NCBI RefSeq assembly: GCF_030272615.1
Contig: NC_081413.1
Location: 21,642,501-21,706,500 of the forward strand
Length of the DNA: 64,000 nucleotides
DNA from: Cryptomeria japonica
Taxonomy: Eukaryota > Streptophyta > Pinopsida > Cupressales > Cupressaceae
Reading direction: 5' to 3'
Part shown: positions 45,990-57,893 of the stretch, piece by piece
Layout of the letters: the number at the start of each line of letters is the position of its first letter
Numbering within the stretch: the stretch's first letter is position 1
Position numbers and translations under genes: made by a program
Notes under the pieces: model-generated
The model's database searches: none
The model's input: only the letters and a program-made list of their open reading frames with translations
What the model was told of the DNA's origin: nothing

Positions 45990-46525
45990 AAAAAAAAGCT
46001 ATAAAGTTGAATATTCTTGAAGTAAAATACTAAAAATAAAATTAAACTATACTCAAAATCTTAAACTAAAATTTTAACTTATATATTAAAAGTTACAAGT
46101 AAAAAATAATATACCTAAATTTAAGTAAATATTATATTATAACTTATATTTATTTATTTATTTATTTATTTATTCTTTAATTTCATATTAAATTTACATT
46201 ATATATTAATATAGGAGATATTTATATTATTCTAACTAATTTTAATTATATTAAAATAAAGAATTTTAAAAAAAAATAAAATAAAAAGTATATGCATATA
46301 AAAATAAATAAATTATTATGCAATTTCAATCTCATATTTTTTATAGAGCAAAAAACAAAAAATTGAAAAAATAAAATAAAAAAAATATTTTTAATTTATT
46401 TTAATACATATTGTATGAAAATTTTAATAATATTATATATTGATCTTTTGTAATATATTTCTTATTATATTTTATATTATATAAATAATTAAAAACTAAA
46501 TTTGATATTAACAAATTAAAATATT
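45990..46525. repeat. AT-rich direct repeat, copy 1
   Basis: About 540 bp of extreme AT content whose landmark order matches 48060-48668 (AAGTAAATATTAT..TATAACTTATATTT, TTATGCAATTTCAAT, TTTTTATAGAGCAAAA, GATATTAACAAAT). A (TTTA)n run lies at about 46145-46174. Confidence 0.75.
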
Positions 46526-46537
46526 ATATTAAGAAAT

Positions 46538-47946
46538 TTGCTAAGGGTTTTAAGGGTGGAAAACCTAAATATGGGAGGCAGAACAATCGAGATTGATGAG
46601 AAACTTATTGTTGAAGTCATGGGTCTTTCTATGGAAGGGGCAAAGTTTTATAGGGATAGGAAAATGGTGGATGTTGTAGTCAAGAAATTCCCTAAAAACG
46701 AGAAGAGGAGGGATAAGCTTGTGAAAGTCGACAAAAGTACCTATGATACAGGTAACATCAAATCCGTTTGGTGCACTGTTTTGGTGGTTTTGATGAAGTA
46801 TGTAAGCCTAGATGGCAGATTTACTAGGTCCTTTGGGCATCATTTTGTGTTGCTTAATCATTTTAGTCATAAAGAGAAAATTTTGTTCCCCTTCTATTTG
46901 ATGGCTTCAATTAATGCTAGCATAAAGGACTAGAGAAAAAAATTCCACTATTTTGCATGGTGGTTTTCTTTTCCCTATTCATGAATACATCAAAACCCTA
47001 CCCTCCACCTCGAATCAGAGTTCCTAAAGTTTTGATTGATTCTGAGGAAGGAGATCATATCAGTCTTTCCTCAAAGGAAGAAGAATGGAACATGGATTTG
47101 GAAGGGTCGAACTCAGATTTTGGATCTTCCTCAAAGAGTAGTCACTAAGATAAACAGGGCAGATCTTCCCATGTGTCCACATCACATTCTGATTCCCCGT
47201 GATCTCAACAGCCACTCCCAAACAAATCTATCCAGGTACCAAGCCGAATTGGTAGACCTCCCTTCCCAAAAGAGCTCAATGCCAATTTCCCTTTCTTCAA
47301 CATGGAAAGGGAGAATCTTGATGATGTTTTGGTTGTTGCCCATGATGTGGTTATTGATAATTTTAGGATGTTTAAATGGGTCTTTCATGAAATTAAAGAT
47401 ATCAATGTGAAAATGAGGACTATTAGCAATAAACAAGACTCTCAAACTAATGAACAGTGGATGGTGGATCAGAGAAAGGCAATTGTAGAATCAATGCAAA
47501 AGACTATGGGTATAGTTAGTGATATGAAGAAAGATTATGATTGCAGGATTTCTCAATTGGAGGAAAAACTCAAGAAATATTTTGAAGGAAGACTGAGCAA
47601 GATGGAAAACAAATTTCAAAAAGTTATTGAAAACTTGATATATCTTGTTACCTTCAGTCACAAAGTGGTTAAGAGCTTGACTAAGAGTATAAATGTCATG
47701 GTTTGAAAGCTTGGAGCCAATCATCAGGATAGTGCTACAATGGATGTGAGGGCGTTGGATAAAAAAACTGAGGATACAGTGGGACCCTGCAAGAGAACAA
47801 GCGCTAACCTGAAGAATAAATCTACTAATCAAGACATTCGAGAGCTAAAGAAGATTGCATTCAACATGACTCAGCTAAAAGCAGAGGATGCTGAGGCCCT
47901 AAACAAATTTGTACTATTTTTTGTCCTTTTGTTGTCTCTTTCCTAG
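46538..47946 (+). pseudogene. Element-borne ORF, conserved N-domain plus coiled coil
   Basis: The forward strand encodes an N-terminal domain (IEIDEKLIVEVMGLSMEG, VWCTVLVVLMKYVSLDG, GHHFVLLNHFSHKEK) and, after frame breaks, an acidic linker (SKEEEWNMDLEGSNSD). A long charged helix follows (KWVFHEIKDINVKMR to RISQLEEKLKKYFEG). It ends in a hydrophobic tail (KFVLFFVLLLSLS) and a UTR with TAAAGGGTTTCGGGTCCC. A TGA lies at 47704. The N-domain resembles that of 49402-50470, so this is a repeated element family. It recalls plant transposon-associated proteins with a THEGRF/SLDGRF-type motif, but I cannot name it. Confidence 0.5.
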
Positions 47947-48059
47947 CTTTTGGTTTTGTGCTAGCTTTTTGTTGTCTTTGTGGCTATAGTGGAACTGTTT
48001 ATCTTTATGCATCTTTTTAATATATTTCTCTGTTAAAGGGTTTCGGGTCCCTTCAAAAC

Positions 48060-48668
48060 TGGTTTGTTCCATAATCAATAACAAATTAAAATAAAAGATT
48101 AAGTATATTTATAATAAAACATCTTTTAAAATTATATTAAAATTATTAAAACTAAATTTTTTAACTTCTATATTAAAATACAAGTAAAACTAAATTTTAA
48201 AATTTTAAAATAAAATATAATTTATTAAAAACCAAAACTTAATTCATTTAGAATGTAAAAAATAAAATAGCTAAAGTTAAGTAAATATTATGGTCATAAC
48301 TTATATTTTTTAACTTCTTTTTTAATTTATTATTGAATTTGGATTATATCTACTAATATAGTAAATATTTATACTATTATATCTAATATTAATTATATAA
48401 AAATAAAGACATTTTTATTTTTTTTAAATCACAAATCTACATATATAAAAATAGATAAAATATTATGCAACTTCAATCCTATTTTTTATAGAGCACAAAG
48501 TAAAAAATTGAAATCATCATCAAAAAATATTTTTTTATTTTTAATTTATTCTAATATATATTATAAAAATAATTAATAATATTGTCTCTTGACTTTTTGT
48601 AGTACATTTCTTATTATATATAATATTAGATAAACAATTAAAAGATAAACTTGATATTAACAAATAGA
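48060..48668. repeat. AT-rich direct repeat, copy 2
   Basis: Homologous in direct orientation to 45990-46525. The two copies bracket the ORF at 46538-47946. Clear terminal inverted repeats or TG...CA ends were not found, so the nature of the repeat is open. Confidence 0.75.
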
Positions 48669-49390
48669 AATTCATTTTGGGAATCCAGTCTAACCACTTG
48701 GTTGTGGACTCAATAGTTTTTAATGCAACCAAATTGCCTCATGATCTTGGCTTCCGAAAGGTTTGGATTAAGGTTGATTCTCTCAAGATTATTAATTTTT
48801 TAAAGGGTTCCCATACTCCAAGTTGGTCCATTGAAGCTCTAATTAAGTATGCCTTAAACCTTATCAAAGATTTTGATAATGGGTATATTTCTCACATTTT
48901 TAGGGAAGGTAATTCCCTTGCAAATGGTATTGATAATATTGGTGTTTTGCAGAGAGAGAGGTTTTATTGGAATGAGACTGACCCTCTTCCCCCTAAATTT
49001 AAGGACATTATCAAACTTGATATTCTCCATGGTGGTTAACTTGTCTTGGTCTTTGTGGGTGATCATGTTTTTCACCCTTTCCTTTCTTGATAATTCAAGA
49101 TGTTTTAATAGTAACAACTAGGTGGTTTTCATCCTTGGTGTTTATCGACTAATTATGACCACATGGATTATGGGCAATATTGGTACATGGTTTCTAGATT
49201 TTCATATTGTTTTGTATCATAGAGTGGTTTTGTGGGCTTTAATTGTGATTGTTTTGTTGGGGGATTGGCTATGGGGTACGTCTTTCTTTGTTATTTTGTG
49301 TGTGGGATTCATCATGGGAGGTGAGAAACATTGGCCCGAGAACCCATTTCTTGTGAGGATATTCACAAAAAAGCAGAAAATTTAATGGAT
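48669..49390 (+). mobile_element. LINE 3' end: RNase H C-terminal half and UTR
   Basis: The forward frame reads HDLGFRKVWIKVDSLKIIN, then IKDFDNGYISHIFREGNSLA, the second half of an RVT_3-type LINE RNase H. The aspartate of the usual EGDS box survives as VDS, and the REGNS.A..L segment is partly kept. The frame closes at TAA 49037, followed by a T-rich UTR. RT and the first half of RNase H are absent, so it is a strongly 5'-truncated copy or one cut by the AT-rich repeat. Confidence 0.75.
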
Positions 49391-49401
49391 TTTGGCTAAC
49401 A

Positions 49402-50470
49402 ATGGGGTTTATGCTCTATCTAGAGTGTCCTCATGGCTATGACCCTAAGGTGACAAATCTTTTCTACGAAGGGTGTAAGAACATACAGATTAGCATTGAC
49501 AACAAAATTTTGGATGTCATAGAGGAAATGATTGCCGAATTCACTAGGATACCTATGAAAGGAAAAACCATTTTTAGGAAAAAATCTTGAGCTCATGGTG
49601 AATACTTTTCTGAAATGTAAGGAGGCATTGAAGCTTGTCAAGGATTTGAATGGAGATAACTAGATAGAATCGCTTAAAGCCCTTTGGGTGGCTGTGGTTA
49701 AGATCCTAATGCAATGTTTTACTTAGGACGAGTGTTTTATCACTATCTAAGGTTATCATTTTTCTCTACTTAACCATTTTAGACACAATATTTTGGTTTC
49801 TTTTCATTGTACCTCTTGTTGGCCTTAGAAGGCCAATACTAAGAAACACAATAAGAAGCATATCAATCTTGTTCTTCACAAGGGATTGATACTTCTAATT
49901 ATGAAACATTTCAAAGCCCTCTCATCTTCCCATAAGGTTAAAATGCATGATTTCCCTCCTTCGTATTCAGTGAACACAAGGTTTGAGGAGGAAATGGATA
50001 TAAATACAAGGGAGGGGGATGATGACTTAGAGGACGAGGACTGGGAAGCATATGATGGTTCTTCCTCTGAGATGAACAAGGTTTATGTGTTGGAGGAGCA
50101 CGGAAAAGAGAATTCTCTTCTTGAGGATGAAAAAGGAAGATTTATTAAAAGGAAAAAGGTTGTGCATGATACTCCTAGTCGAGTTGATGAGGATTCAAGT
50201 GTTGAGGAGGTAAGGGATAACAAGAATTTGAAAGAAGGGGACAATTTAATGGGTGAAGGGGAAGGCTCCTTGGGAGTGGTCCCTTCGCCTCCATTGTCTA
50301 ATCATGCTGATGAGGACAAAGTTACTCTTCCACCCTTTCCCAAGGGCTTGCAATATAACACCCCTTTCCTTGGGAGTGACCCAAAAAACTCCCCTGAGAA
50401 AGTCACACAAATTATTCAAATCCACTGATATGCAATCGTGTGAGAAAGTGAGATCCAAGTCTTGAAAAAA
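49402..50470 (+). pseudogene. Second copy of the element-borne ORF family
   Basis: The forward strand reads ECPHGYDPKVTNLFYEGCKN, IQISIDNKILDVIEEMIAEF and IPMKGKTIF, with stops and frame changes near 49590-49880. An open 180-codon stretch (49886-50428) follows, with an acidic, Ser-rich linker (DDDLEDEDWEAYDGSSSE, KRKKVVHDTPSRVDEDSS) and a Pro-rich end. The N-domain aligns by eye with the one at 46538 (IEIDEKLIVEVMGL and GYHFSLLNHFRHN-type wording). The coiled part is missing or cut. It follows directly on a LINE 3' end. The family is unknown. Confidence 0.5.
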
Positions 50471-50653
50471 GGCTTGAAGGATTTAAAAGTCACATGTTTC
50501 CAATCCAAAAGGGGATCACTAAATGATACACCACGGTAGGAGTTGAGCCCATTGAAATTGGATGAAGATATAATTCTTTTGTTTGTTGAATCCATGAGTG
50601 GTTGAATGTTGCCATGCTAATTTCCCCACATGCATGCAATCAACTGTAGTTTC

Positions 50654-51067
50654 AACTGCAATCCATTGCATGAGATAAAAGTAGAATTTTATTAATTTCT
50701 CCCACCTGCATGAGAATAATTTCAGATAAGTATATGATTTTCTAAAAATACAATTTGCATAAAAAATATAACTATAGTTGTGCATGAGTGTGCATGTTTG
50801 TTTTTGTATTTTTAGCTAGCATTCATGTGCCAAAGACCTCTATGTAAAGAGGTAGATTCGAACTGCAATCCATTGCATGAGATAAAAGTAGAATTTTATT
50901 AATTTCTCCCACTCGAATGGGAAGAACTGCAGATAAGTATATGATTTTCTAAAAATATAATTGGCATAAAAAATATAACTATAGTTGTGCATGAGAGTGC
51001 ATGTTTGTTTTTGTATTTTTAGCTAGCATTCATGTGCCAAAGACCTCTATGTAAAGAGGTAGATTGT
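50654..51067. repeat. 207-bp tandem duplication
   Basis: AACTGCAATCCATTGCATGA starts at 50654 and 50861, and the copies match closely to GTAAAGAGGTAGATT. Few differences are seen, so the duplication is recent. The sequence after it (ATTGAATGAATATAAAGTTT near 51140) looks like the R/U5 part of a plant LTR, but no termini were fixed. Confidence 0.85.
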
Positions 51068-51289
51068 AAATAAATCTTTATCTCTAGTCTCTATGATCAA
51101 CCGATCCTTGATCTCATGATCAAGAGGATTTGTAATTCATTGAATGAATATAAAGTTTTATCAGTTGTTGAGCAACAATTTTTGCATTTATTGCTATGTA
51201 GAAAGCTATCTTTGTTATTTATTTTGTTCAACTCTGTTGATATCATCGATATTGTTCTCCTAGGCTTCCTTATTGTATTGACTTTTTGT

Positions 51290-51630
51290 TGGATATTTGA
51301 AATTTCCATAGTAACTCCTGAGCCCTAGGTCTTCCACCATTAGTTTATCCTTCCAGTACCCACCTTGCCTCGATTGGATGAGCCACCAGTCATTCTTAGA
51401 TCTCACTTGATGGTGGCCTTCCTATGTATCTCCTTCTCTAGGTCCATGATTCCATCTACCATTATTCTTAACCTTCAGTTCTAAATTGAAGTTCCCATAC
51501 ATTCTCAATTTGTGTCGCTTTGCTCCTTGATAAAATCATGACTCCTTGATTAGTAGATCCAAATCTACCCATGTGCCATTTTGCTTCTCCATTTCACAAG
51601 CCTTCCTAAAATTAAAGTTATCAATGGCTA
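51290..51630 (-). pseudogene. Degenerate gag-like coding fragment, unknown
   Basis: One reverse frame of about 110 codons reads FRKACEMEKQNGTWVDLDLL, GAKRHKLRMYGNFNLELK, NNGRWNHGPREGD and WWLIQSRQGGYWKDKLM with only two stops, so it was once coding. The basic, Trp/Gly-rich composition fits a gag-type or RNA-binding protein of an element. There is no CCHC motif and I do not recognise the family. Confidence 0.4.
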
Positions 51631-53450
51631 AGTTAATATAGAGGTATAAATATAGAGGTATAAGTATTATAGATAATTTTATTTTCATTTATATATTAGT
51701 ATTATTTTTATTATCGTATTAGTAGTTTTTGTTATCATTATTTTTCTTAACATATTATTATACTTTTATTGTAATATTATTGGGGGTGGGGGGATGTTTG
51801 GTTAGTTTATTAATTGTTGTTCTTAAGATTGAATCATCCCAAATTTTAAGGTCAAATATTTTTGTTGCCTCTTTCAATGCTTCATATTTATTCACACAAT
51901 ATTAATTTATTTTTCTTTACCCTGTTGTTGAATGTTCACGTGGAGCCACTGCTCGGTATGTTTCAATTTTTTAATTGAATAATGATGAGCTAAACACGGT
52001 CATCTTTGACTGCTTTTATTTTCTTAACACGGGCATCTTTGTCTTTTTTATTTTCATGACACGTCATCTTCGACTGCTTTATTTTTGACACGTCATCTTC
52101 AACTGCTTTTATTTTCTTAACTCGATCGTCTTTGACTGGTTTAATATAATGACATAATTCCACATAATAATAAAATTAGTCAAATGGGGGAATAAAATGC
52201 TGGTGAAGGCTGAACCAATTAAATATACTTTTTCTTATTACTAGTTTGTAAGGTTGGTCTCCAGAATTATTGTGTTTGAATTAAATATATTTAATACAGC
52301 TTGGTTTTTTGTTGTTTTTGTTTCTGTGTGGATTGATACGTGGAAGAATAATAAAAAAGTAAACTCTAGTGGAACATTTCTCTTAAATAGGTGATTAAAT
52401 TAAGTATAGATATTTTAGTTATATTTATCTTAAATATATTAAGATATTAATTTTGAGGTGTTTATCTAATTTATCGTAAATATAAATGTTTATGTTATAA
52501 TATATTTTAGATATTTGTATTTAATTTGTAAGGTTGGTCTCCCTATTCATGGTAAATCTAGATCAATTTTAGCAGTTGCACACTTTTTTTGGAACAAAAT
52601 GTGGATATGTTCACATTTTTAAATAAGAAATTGTAAATTTAATGTTACACTATCATGCTATTACATTAAACATTTTGAAATATGTTAACACATGAGGTTT
52701 ACAAGTTTTAGTGTACATTGCTCGTATTCAAGAATAAGACATTATATCTTATGACCATTGAACATTAGGGATTAAAATGCATACAAATTTTACATGACAA
52801 ATAAAATGATGTTATTAGATCAAATGTGTAGAAAAAGTTATTGGTGTTACTAGTAATATATGTCCAGATTGAAAAATTCTAAATCTGAAACTTGAGAAAA
52901 TTTAATATTTAAACATCTTTACTGCATTTCATAAGAAAATAACCTCCTAGATTACTTGTGAGCTTTTTATTTTTAATTTTTTATGGCTATTTAAAGTAAG
53001 TTTTTATATATTAGTGACCCAAGAGTTACACTTAACTTAATGAGGAATTAGGCATTTACCATTTTAAAAGATGAAAATATAAAAGCCCGATAATCCATGA
53101 ACAAAAACATGAAATCTAAAATAATAAACAATCAAAAGAACTTGAAATCTTCAATACACTCAAAACCCAAATAAGCATTTATTTCAAGACCCAATTCATC
53201 AAGATCAATAACAATGAAGGCATACATGAAATGCCTAAGTTGTCCATTGACAAAGAAAATAGATCCCAAATATTAAAGAAAAGGAAATTAAACTACTTAC
53301 AAAAGACTAAATGCATAGTTGATATAATTCTTTATAAGCACTTGAGTTGTGTCACAAATTTTAGGTTTATAAACTAATTAGTTCATCAAGATAGATGACA
53401 ATGACAATGTTTGTAGAAATTCATTAGGGTTGAAATAGGTTTAGATATTA
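51631..53450. other. No gene recognised, AT-rich
   Basis: Long AT-rich stretch with one small tandem repeat (51992-52142). No LTR ends or ORFs are supported. Confidence 0.5.
51992..52142. repeat. 30-37-bp tandem repeat with ACGTCATC cores
   Basis: Five degenerate units of the type ACACGTCATCTTCGACTGCT then TTTATTTTCTTA. Two units hold GACACGTCATC, an ACGT-core motif of the kind bound by plant bZIP factors (established knowledge). No gene is seen downstream, so any enhancer role is speculative. Confidence 0.6.
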
Positions 53451-55338
53451 ATTGGATTTCTTGTTAATGTTCCGATTGATTAATGTGGGAGAGGGCCTAA
53501 ACCCTTGACATACTAGGGAGGAACTCATAAGAAGTGATATCACCAACACTAAAAAGGAGGAAACCCCTTTTTTGAAAGAGAGGTTTTTGAACAGAGCACC
53601 CAACCAGCAGGAACAAGGGTGTCAAACCCTTAGTAGGTTTATATTCTCATAATGAAGGGGTTTAGGAGAGCACCCCAAACCATATTTCAAACAAAATCCC
53701 TTGCACTTGCAATCAAACAAACAAGGAAACAAAAAGATAACATTGAGTTTTGAAAGGCTTCCCACAAACTTTTTCCTAAAGGACCTCCATGAAAAAAGAC
53801 AATCTCTGATAAGGGAGGAGACCACAGATGTCTCAACAACAATTGGTTTTAGAAGGAACCCTAAAACCTCGTGATAGTAGAATTACGTAGCCATTCCAGA
53901 TAGACACAAAACAAGAAAGCCACATAATGGCTAGAATAAAAAAACCAAAAGAGTTTTGAAAGGCATCCCTAAAACTTGTTACATTAGAATTACCTATCCA
54001 TTCCAATGGACCACAAAATAAGATGACCAAGGAATTAACTAAAATGAAAAATCCTCAGGGTTTTGAATGACATCCCCGAACCTTTTCTTGGTAGAAGGCC
54101 TAGCTAACAAGACATATTGGACCACCTCAATAGGTCCACATCTAGTAGAAATACTCACCACAACATGATAACTTTCTCCAAAGAGGATATCAATGTTTGC
54201 AACTTCTTGAACAACCATAAGCACCCATAAATTCTCATAAATACAATATATAAGCATAAGAGAAGCAAAAACCTATGAAGGAACCACCTCTATAGGGCCT
54301 CCAAGGAGAGAAAAACCTTTAGTGCAACCACAACCAATCCTCATTAGGATATGGGTACTAAAGAAAAATATTTGGAACCCTATCAAAAAAGAAACATACC
54401 AAAAGAGGGGTTGAGATAGGGAAATCCACTATCTAGAGCAGGGAACACATACCATAAGTGGGGTTGAGATAGGGCAAGCCACCTAGCCAACACCTACATA
54501 GGCCACACAACTCCAAGGGGATTGAAAAATATTCAACAAGAGTCAAGACACAACACTCACCATCGACCAAGAAACACCATTGAAGCTATACTGGACACAA
54601 CACACCAAAGACAGAGGCAAAATACCATAGCAAGGGCCTAAACCAGGGTCATTGAAATAGGGGACAGGGCTCCATCCGCACACAACCTATCAACTAAGGA
54701 TGACAAGAAATTAACAACATCATGTAGCTTGCACTAGACCACATCACTAAAGCCAAAAGGAAGAGGTATCAAACATATAACCAAAAGGAAATCCTGAGCA
54801 TAGGATGGGGCTCTAGAGGTCTAAAAAACTAGTGGGTCAAAGAAGAAGTAAACAACAAGGCAATAAAGTAGCCCCTATTCCATAATAATAAAAAGCCAAC
54901 AAACCCCAAAGAAACACTCAAAACCCCATAGAAAAAAAAATTGCTAGAGGGTATGTCCTATCAACCAATAAACAAAACAAAAATCTCCCAACTAGGTCAA
55001 GAGAGAAAAAATCCAACCAAAAAATAGATAATTTGGAAGGATTTTACACCACAAACCCTAGGGGGGAAAGTAGGGCTAACAAAAACCCAACAATCCACCA
55101 GGTAGATAACCAAATTGCATCTGGGTCATCATTGCCTTCATCATCTACCTCACCTAAACCTCTTGAAACCCTAATGTAGCCTCCTCCTCCTTGTTTCATG
55201 TTAGGGATAAGATTCTATTTTATTCAAGGTAATCATTTATTTTTTAATTGTAGTATGGTTAGAGTTTCATGTAGTTTCATTTTTCATACAAATGAAGATA
55301 TGTATCAATGACAATGACTAATATTGGTATCATGGATG
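53451..55338. other. No gene recognised; decayed repeats
   Basis: Plus-strand A/C-rich sequence. Reverse-strand ORFs of 65-72 codons here follow the 108-bp repeat and are not supported as genes. No mobile-element terminus was recognised up to the copia LTR. Confidence 0.5.
53859..54130. repeat. About 108-bp tandem repeat, two to three units
   Basis: CCCTAAAAC...TAGAATTAC.TA..CCATTCCA...GTTTTGAA.G.CAT units start at 53859 and 53967, with a partial unit at 54074. A more degenerate unit may precede at about 53757. Confidence 0.65.
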
Positions 55339-56392
55339 TGTTGGATTAGTTTTGTCATTGATGTCAACACTTATCCTTCTGGAGATTTATGGTTATGTTG
55401 AACTGGAAAATTATGTTCACAACAAGGACAGTGACTTATGTACAGTCACCGATATATGCTCATCGATAGGTTATATGGTTCACCAACACTGATGATGACT
55501 TGTTATCATTTGGAGATCACTTGATTATGTCAAAGACATGGTTTTGGTGTTTTGGTTATTGGTCTAATCGGGTTGACATATTTGTTGTTACCAATAGATA
55601 GGTCTAGGTTATGGACTGGTACACGTTATCTATTCCAGATCAACACAACACGTTATGGAGATGATTTATTATTGGTTATTGTATTGAAACCTACATCTTG
55701 TATTACATCAAGATGTATTTTGTAATTGATTTGAATGTAATATTCTTAGTGAGCCGACCTTATTATTTGGTCTTAGATTTTGTATAAATGTAAGATCTCA
55801 TTTGTGAGATGAATGTAATGGTAATGGTAAGGTATTGTAATATGGTATGAGCGAATATTGAAGATCATATGAGCATATCATACAACGAATCAAGAAGACA
55901 TCATTTGAAGGTTAGAGGAAGGTTTGAAGGTGATTATCAAAGCTTAAACTGGTACTAAATTCAGCATTGTAAATGCACTTTGAAGCAGTACATTATTCTA
56001 GGATTTAATCATCCTACTGTAGTCATGGCGACTCCCATTTGAGCAGTGTACTCTAGGTGGTTGGCCTTTTTGTGTGTGCAGACCCCACTTGTATAGACAT
56101 AATATCTGCAGTAGTATCTGCTGATTGTGGGTAAGGTTTCCCACCATTATTTTTCCCCTTACAGGGTTTCCACATCAAAAATATTTGTGTTATGTGTTGT
56201 GGATGTTGTTTCTCTTTTTGTTTCATGTATTAAGTTTCACCGGTATTGATATTCATTGTTAATCTGTTTAACCGACATTAAGATTGGTTTACCTGTATTA
56301 AGTATTAAGTTGAAGTAATTTATAATTGGGTTGAAAATCATTGACAATTGATTCACCCCCCCACCTCTTAGTTGTCTTTCTGGTTCCTAACA
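55339..56392 (+). mobile_element. 5' LTR of a Ty1/copia element
   Basis: It starts TGTTGGATTAGTTTTGTCAT and ends GGTTCCTAACA, two bases before a classical copia PBS, giving 1054 bp. The start (TTTTGTCATTGATGTCAAC) and end (TTGATTCACCCCC) resemble solo LTR 5270-6745, so the two belong to related families. The 3' LTR is outside or lost because element C cuts the element at 57893. Confidence 0.85.
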
Positions 56393-56394
56393 AT

Positions 56395-56406
56395 TGGTAT
56401 CAGAGC
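56395..56406 (+). promoter_or_regulatory. Copia primer binding site
   Basis: TGGTATCAGAGC, the standard complement of the plant initiator tRNA-Met 3' end used by Ty1/copia elements, 2 bp after the LTR. Confidence 0.9.
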
Positions 56407-56450
56407 CTAGTCCTCTTTTTTGCAGAAGCCTAACAGCTTGAGGAGATCCA

Positions 56451-57893
56451 ATGGCCACTAACATTTTCAAGAAGGACAGTCTTAAACTTGATGGAACTAA
56501 CTATGGTATATGGAAGATGAGAATGGAGACACATTTGAATTGCATTGGAAGAGATATATGGGAATTTACTAAGAATGGCTATGTTGGTCCTACTTTAAGT
56601 AAACCTAATCCACCAAATTTGACCAAGGACTTGGAGAATGATTGCAAAGCAAGAGAAGCACTTTTGAGCGCATTATCAGATCAGTAAATCATGGGATTAT
56701 CAGATTGATCTATTGCTAAAGCTATTTGGGATGAATTGGAAACTTTGAATGAAGGAGATACCACTGTGAAAATTGTAAAATTGGAATGTTACTGGGTTAG
56801 GTATGAAAATTTGAAAATGGAAGAAGATGAAAGAATTTATGTTTTTATGGAAAGAGTTAATGAAATTAATACAATGTTGTGGAGGTTCCTTAAGTTAAGA
56901 TGAAATTGTTTCTAAATTTTTAAGATCTTTGCCACCAGCTTAGAAAATGAAAATAACTGCTATTAATAAATTGAGAACAATGCCTAATACATCAGTTTCT
57001 AGAGATACCTTGGTTGGAAAACTTTCAGCATTTGAGTTTGAGGAATTTGGTCCTATTGCTACAATTAAGACTAATTTAGCCTTCAAATCATCATCATCAT
57101 CATCATCATCATCTGATTGGAAATCAGTTTATGCAAGAGAACTTGAATATATCCAGAGGGAAAATGAAGAACTGAAAGAACTTGAAGCATTGTTCGCAAG
57201 AAAGATGCCTAAAGGTCCAGTTGGAAGTAAGTATGAAGGTAAAGCACCATTTAAATGTTTTAATTACAATAAAGTTGGTCACATAGAATCTAGATGTCCT
57301 GATAGACATGCAAGATTGAGAGAGGAAGCTAAAAGAACACATAAGCCTAACCCCAAATATCAGAGGTACATATTTAAGAAGAACAGGTTTAAATCATGTT
57401 ACTATGTTGATGAAGGAGTTACATATGATTTTGATGAAGAACTGACAGACAATGAATGGGATTTTGTTGCAACAACAAAAGATCAACTAACACCTATTGT
57501 TCCACAAGTAGAGCAGGCCCTGGCAACTAAAATTGAAGAGAAAGATGAATGGATCATTGATAGTAGATGTTCACATCATATGACTGGTGATAAAAGTAAA
57601 TTCTTATGTTTTTCAAGAATACAATGGAGGTATAGAAAGATTTGGCGATGATAAAGCTTGTTTGATCAAAAGAAAAGGCACTATATCTTTGGATGGTAAG
57701 CACAATATTAACAATGTTTATTATGTTGAAGGATTGAAGCATAATATTTTGAGTGTTGGTCAATTAGTTGAAAAGGGATTTCAGTTACAATTCAAGAATG
57801 AAAAATGCAAAAATTTGAAATAGAATAGTATTGGAGATTGCAATCGGTAATCAGACTAAAGGTGATATCTTTCTGAAGAGGGGAAAATAGATT
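56451..57893 (+). pseudogene. Ty1/copia gag, protease and GAG-pre-integrase remnant
   Basis: ATG near 56451 opens MATNIFKKDSLKLDGTNYGI, a copia gag N-terminus, followed by ARE.LLSALSD and, past a TAA at about 56685, KAIWDELETLNEGDT and ENLKMEEDERI (UBN2-type gag). After a frameshift near 56890 the zinc knuckle reads CFNYNKVGHIESRC, with the second Cys replaced by Tyr. The protease box reads DSRCSHHMTGD where DSGCSHHMTGD is usual, so both key sites are damaged. A TCA run (about 57088-57112) encodes poly-Ser. GAG-pre-integrase wording (NNVYYVEGLKHNILSVGQL) follows in a third frame. Homology ends at 57893, where element C begins. Confidence 0.88.

Noticed and set aside
53622-54257. Three reverse-strand ORFs of 65-72 codons in a row
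   Set aside because: Two of them are generated by the 108-bp repeat, and no start, domain or shared frame links them.
56000-56160. Promoter or gene start upstream of the copia gag
   Set aside because: This lies inside the copia LTR; any promoter there is the element's own.
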